A DNA stretch of 64,000 nucleotides from Malus domestica. Its lineage: Eukaryota; Streptophyta; Magnoliopsida; Rosales; Rosaceae. The stretch spans positions 4,750,001 through 4,814,000 of the forward strand of contig NC_091672.1 in NCBI RefSeq assembly GCF_042453785.1, written 5' to 3'. Below are positions 59,941 through 64,000 of the stretch, one piece after another. A model generated the notes under the pieces. It did no database searches. It saw only the letters and a program-made list of their open reading frames with translations, and had not been told where the DNA came from. Position 1 is the first letter of the stretch; every line of letters begins with the position of its first letter. A program made the position numbers and the translations under genes.

Positions 59941-60515
59941 AGGGCCGTATCTGAGATTTTAGGGGTCCTATGTGAAATTTATAAAAACACCCTTCCTTAA
60001 GATAATCTTAAAAAATGTAGGACAATATATTGACGCTATAAAACAATCACTTAAATCAAAACAAAGTTTAGCACTCACTGATTGCAAGTTTAAAAATGTC
60101 ATTAATAATAAGTAAAAAGAGTTACAAACATAACGTTCACTAAATAATCAAAAGCAGTTCAATCTTAAACAACCAAACAAGAAAACAAACTTCAAAAACT
60201 CTTTAAAGTTTCACTTGAATATGTCACATTATTATATGATAATATTGAAAAAATACCATCTTTTATGGTGTATTATTGGCACTCAAACTATCTTATTGTA
60301 CTCTAAATTTTTATATTTAGAAAGGAAAAAAATTACACTTAAGATGAGATTAAAGTGCTAACAAAATCAATTTTTGAATATAGAATATTATTTCATAACA
60401 AAAGCAATTTTAAATATATAATATTATTACATATAAATATTAGGTGACAAAAATTTTGGGGGTCCCTTCAAATTTAGGGTCCTGTGCGACTGCACCTTTC
60501 ACACCCCCTCAACGT
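59941..60515. mobile_element. Degenerate non-autonomous DNA transposon, hAT-like
   Basis: It starts ACAGGGCCGTATCTGAGA and later has GGGGTCCC..GGGTCCTGTGCGACTGCACC near the right end, as in common plant hAT-like repeats beginning CAGGGCCGG. The right terminus is eroded and no target duplication is clear. The body is AT-rich and non-coding. Confidence 0.45.
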
Positions 60516-60716
60516 CCCCTTTGTTCCTAGAATGCGTCAATGCATGCAAAACATTGTCGCATGAGCAACTAGATTTAAATATTTTAGATGAAACCATTAT
60601 ATCTGACTGTCTATTGGACAACAAAACACAATTTAATGTTACTGGTTGCATACAACTACGTGTCTATCTTCCTCTCGTCACATCAATAGGTCGACGTCTG
60701 ACGTTTTAATGTTTCG

Positions 60717-60818
60717 TTGATTCATTTCACAAGATAAATAAACTTTCATGTTGATTTGTTTCACATTATAAATAAACTTTCATATTGATTCGTTTCACAT
60801 TATAAATAAACTTTCATG
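60717..60818. repeat. 34-bp tandem repeat, three units
   Basis: Three consecutive 34-bp units (60717-60750, 60751-60784, 60785-60818) built on TTGATTCGTTTCAC plus ATAAATAAACTTTCAT, differing at a few bases. Confidence 0.92.
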
Positions 60819-61755
60819 TGGAATGAGATTGGGGGAGTCCTCTGATTGGTAGATGCAACTATGCAAGTCTTGTACGAAGTTTCCATATACCCTACCAACC
60901 AATACCAGTACCAGAAGGCTGATAGTGGTGCAACACAACTTTGTAATCCATGATTGACCAACGAAAAGCAGCCGACCTCGTGGAGTCGGTCAAACATGTT
61001 CCTACGACTACGAGATTAAGTATGCCTATTGCTTATACTATACTCTTCCTCCCCTAAACCCATGTAATTAAGTTATATGGTATCCGCAATCGTGATTTCT
61101 TTGGAGTAAGTATGGACCAGTTCAACATGTCACGCGGTGAGTTGGGCAACATATACCATCCAATGAAAGCCTATGACGTGTAATAAGCTCTTATTGCGAT
61201 TAAAATTTACGCAACTCAATCTGCCACGTGAAAGGAAATCATCACTCAATTTGTGGCTGGTCTGACGAGCAAAAGTGGTAATTAAATTAATTTTTCTCTA
61301 CCGGATAGAAGAAATCTCACCGGCTACGGCCTGCTGCCGGCGGTGGAGTGCCCAGCCCACGCAATGACCCCCCGAGATGACCAAATCGGCTGCCAGGCGT
61401 ACTTACAGTTGTCAGACCCCATTGTGGCGTGCCGGTCATATCCTACCAACCTTAAACCCTCCAAAGCGCAAAGATCCCAGCCGTCCATTCCACTTCAGTG
61501 GCCATCGGGAAGGTGAAAATTTCTGTGTGTTTTAGTCAAAATTGTTAAAAATTAACAACAAAAAAAAAAAAAAGAGAAGAAACGCGTCTTGAAACATTCC
61601 AACAGAAAAACCTACCCCCTCTCTCTCTCATACCACAATTTCCTTCCTTCTCCGTTCGTGTGCGGACTGCGATTATATAGTATGGAAAAGGGTAGAGAAA
61701 ATCCAAATACTCTCTCTCCACTATCTAAATAACCACACGAAACGACTGTTTTTTG

Positions 61756-61800
<45 letters not shown>

Positions 61801-62271
61801 ATAATCTGAAACTTTCTTCCTTGTTGACGCGGAACTTATCAATATTTTCAGCCCAAAATATTGGGTTTTTGTTGAATTTTCGGTTACGGTCTCGGGCAGT
61901 CGTCTTCTCTGTTGTGTATACATTGGAGGGTTGATTGGTTCTGAGGAAATATCATACTCTTTCTCCTTTTGGTTAGTTCATTTTGGAGTTTCTGTCTATT
62001 TTGAGGCTCTTCCTGGGGTTAAAAGGTTGCACCTTTTTCCCAGAGAACCTCGACGGTACGAGGGAATTACAACTTTTGTTTGAGAAGATGGTGATATTTC
62101 TTTGATTCAAGTATTTATTGTTCTTAAAGTGATTGGAATTAATGCTCCATTTTTGGTCCTTCCATTTTAATATCCATTTCCTTTTTGGGAGAAAAGAGAG
62201 GGGATTTTGCCCCTTGTATGATATGTGTCTGCATTTGGAATTCTGATGAGAATTGAGACATCGCTATCCAG
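60819..62271. other. Promoter and 5' UTR region of the CDPK gene
   Basis: No other gene recognised. It holds an A-rich run (61558-61574), a TATA-like GATTATATAGTATGG at about 61671 that could position the start, then a (CT)n tract and a long leader up to the ATG at 62272. Confidence 0.5.
61759..61798. repeat. (CT)20 microsatellite in the CDPK leader
   Basis: An uninterrupted 40-bp CT run about 470 bp before the start codon, downstream of a plausible TATA box, so probably transcribed. Such tracts are common in plant 5' UTRs. Confidence 0.95.

Positions 62272-64000
<1,729 letters not shown>

Overview
The window is nuclear DNA of a dicot plant. The gene set, the intron structures and the closeness of one gene to the apple/strawberry 'Mal d 1 / Fra a 1-associated protein' suggest Rosaceae, probably the apple/pear group; the genus is an inference. 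No bacterial, plastid or CRISPR features are seen.

The left two thirds (about 1-41.7 kb) is a graveyard of immune-type genes and transposons. It opens with the 3' part of a Ty1/Copia element (1-2394). Next is an orphan RPW8-domain gene split by a 1.77-kb insertion. A reverse-strand CC-NB-LRR resistance pseudogene (8800-17978) follows. It is split by a Copia element with both LTRs (9334-14191), which itself carries a piece of a host sacsin-like gene, and by a 987-bp insertion with a 9-bp target duplication. Three related hAT transposons follow (18204-21987, 28302-31762, 32153-35298); the last two lie head-out as a 7-kb inverted repeat. Between the first and second is a reverse-strand SUVR-type histone methyltransferase pseudogene (23975-27967). 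A short type I MADS-box gene abuts the third hAT. A second copy of the RPW8 locus (36952-38919) holds a 456-bp solo LTR, and a broken Myb/SANT-like gene ends this part.

The right third (about 42.7-64 kb) is ordinary gene space with intact genes: a START-like lipid-binding protein in ten exons, the mitochondrial Fe-S co-chaperone HSCB in six, a 1049-residue intronless PPR protein on the reverse strand, a tRNA-Arg(UCU), a Fra a 1-associated-like protein, and the 5' part of a calcium-dependent protein kinase running off the window. SINEs and MITEs sit in introns and spacers here.

The genes do not form a pathway. HSCB and the PPR protein are both predicted mitochondrial, but adjacency is not evidence of co-function in plants. 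The main story is layered insertion: target duplications and sibling empty sites give a relative order of events. I found no convincing new biological system. The strongest unusual objects are the sacsin fragment inside a Copia element, the hAT palindrome, and the duplicated RPW8 locus disrupted differently in each copy.
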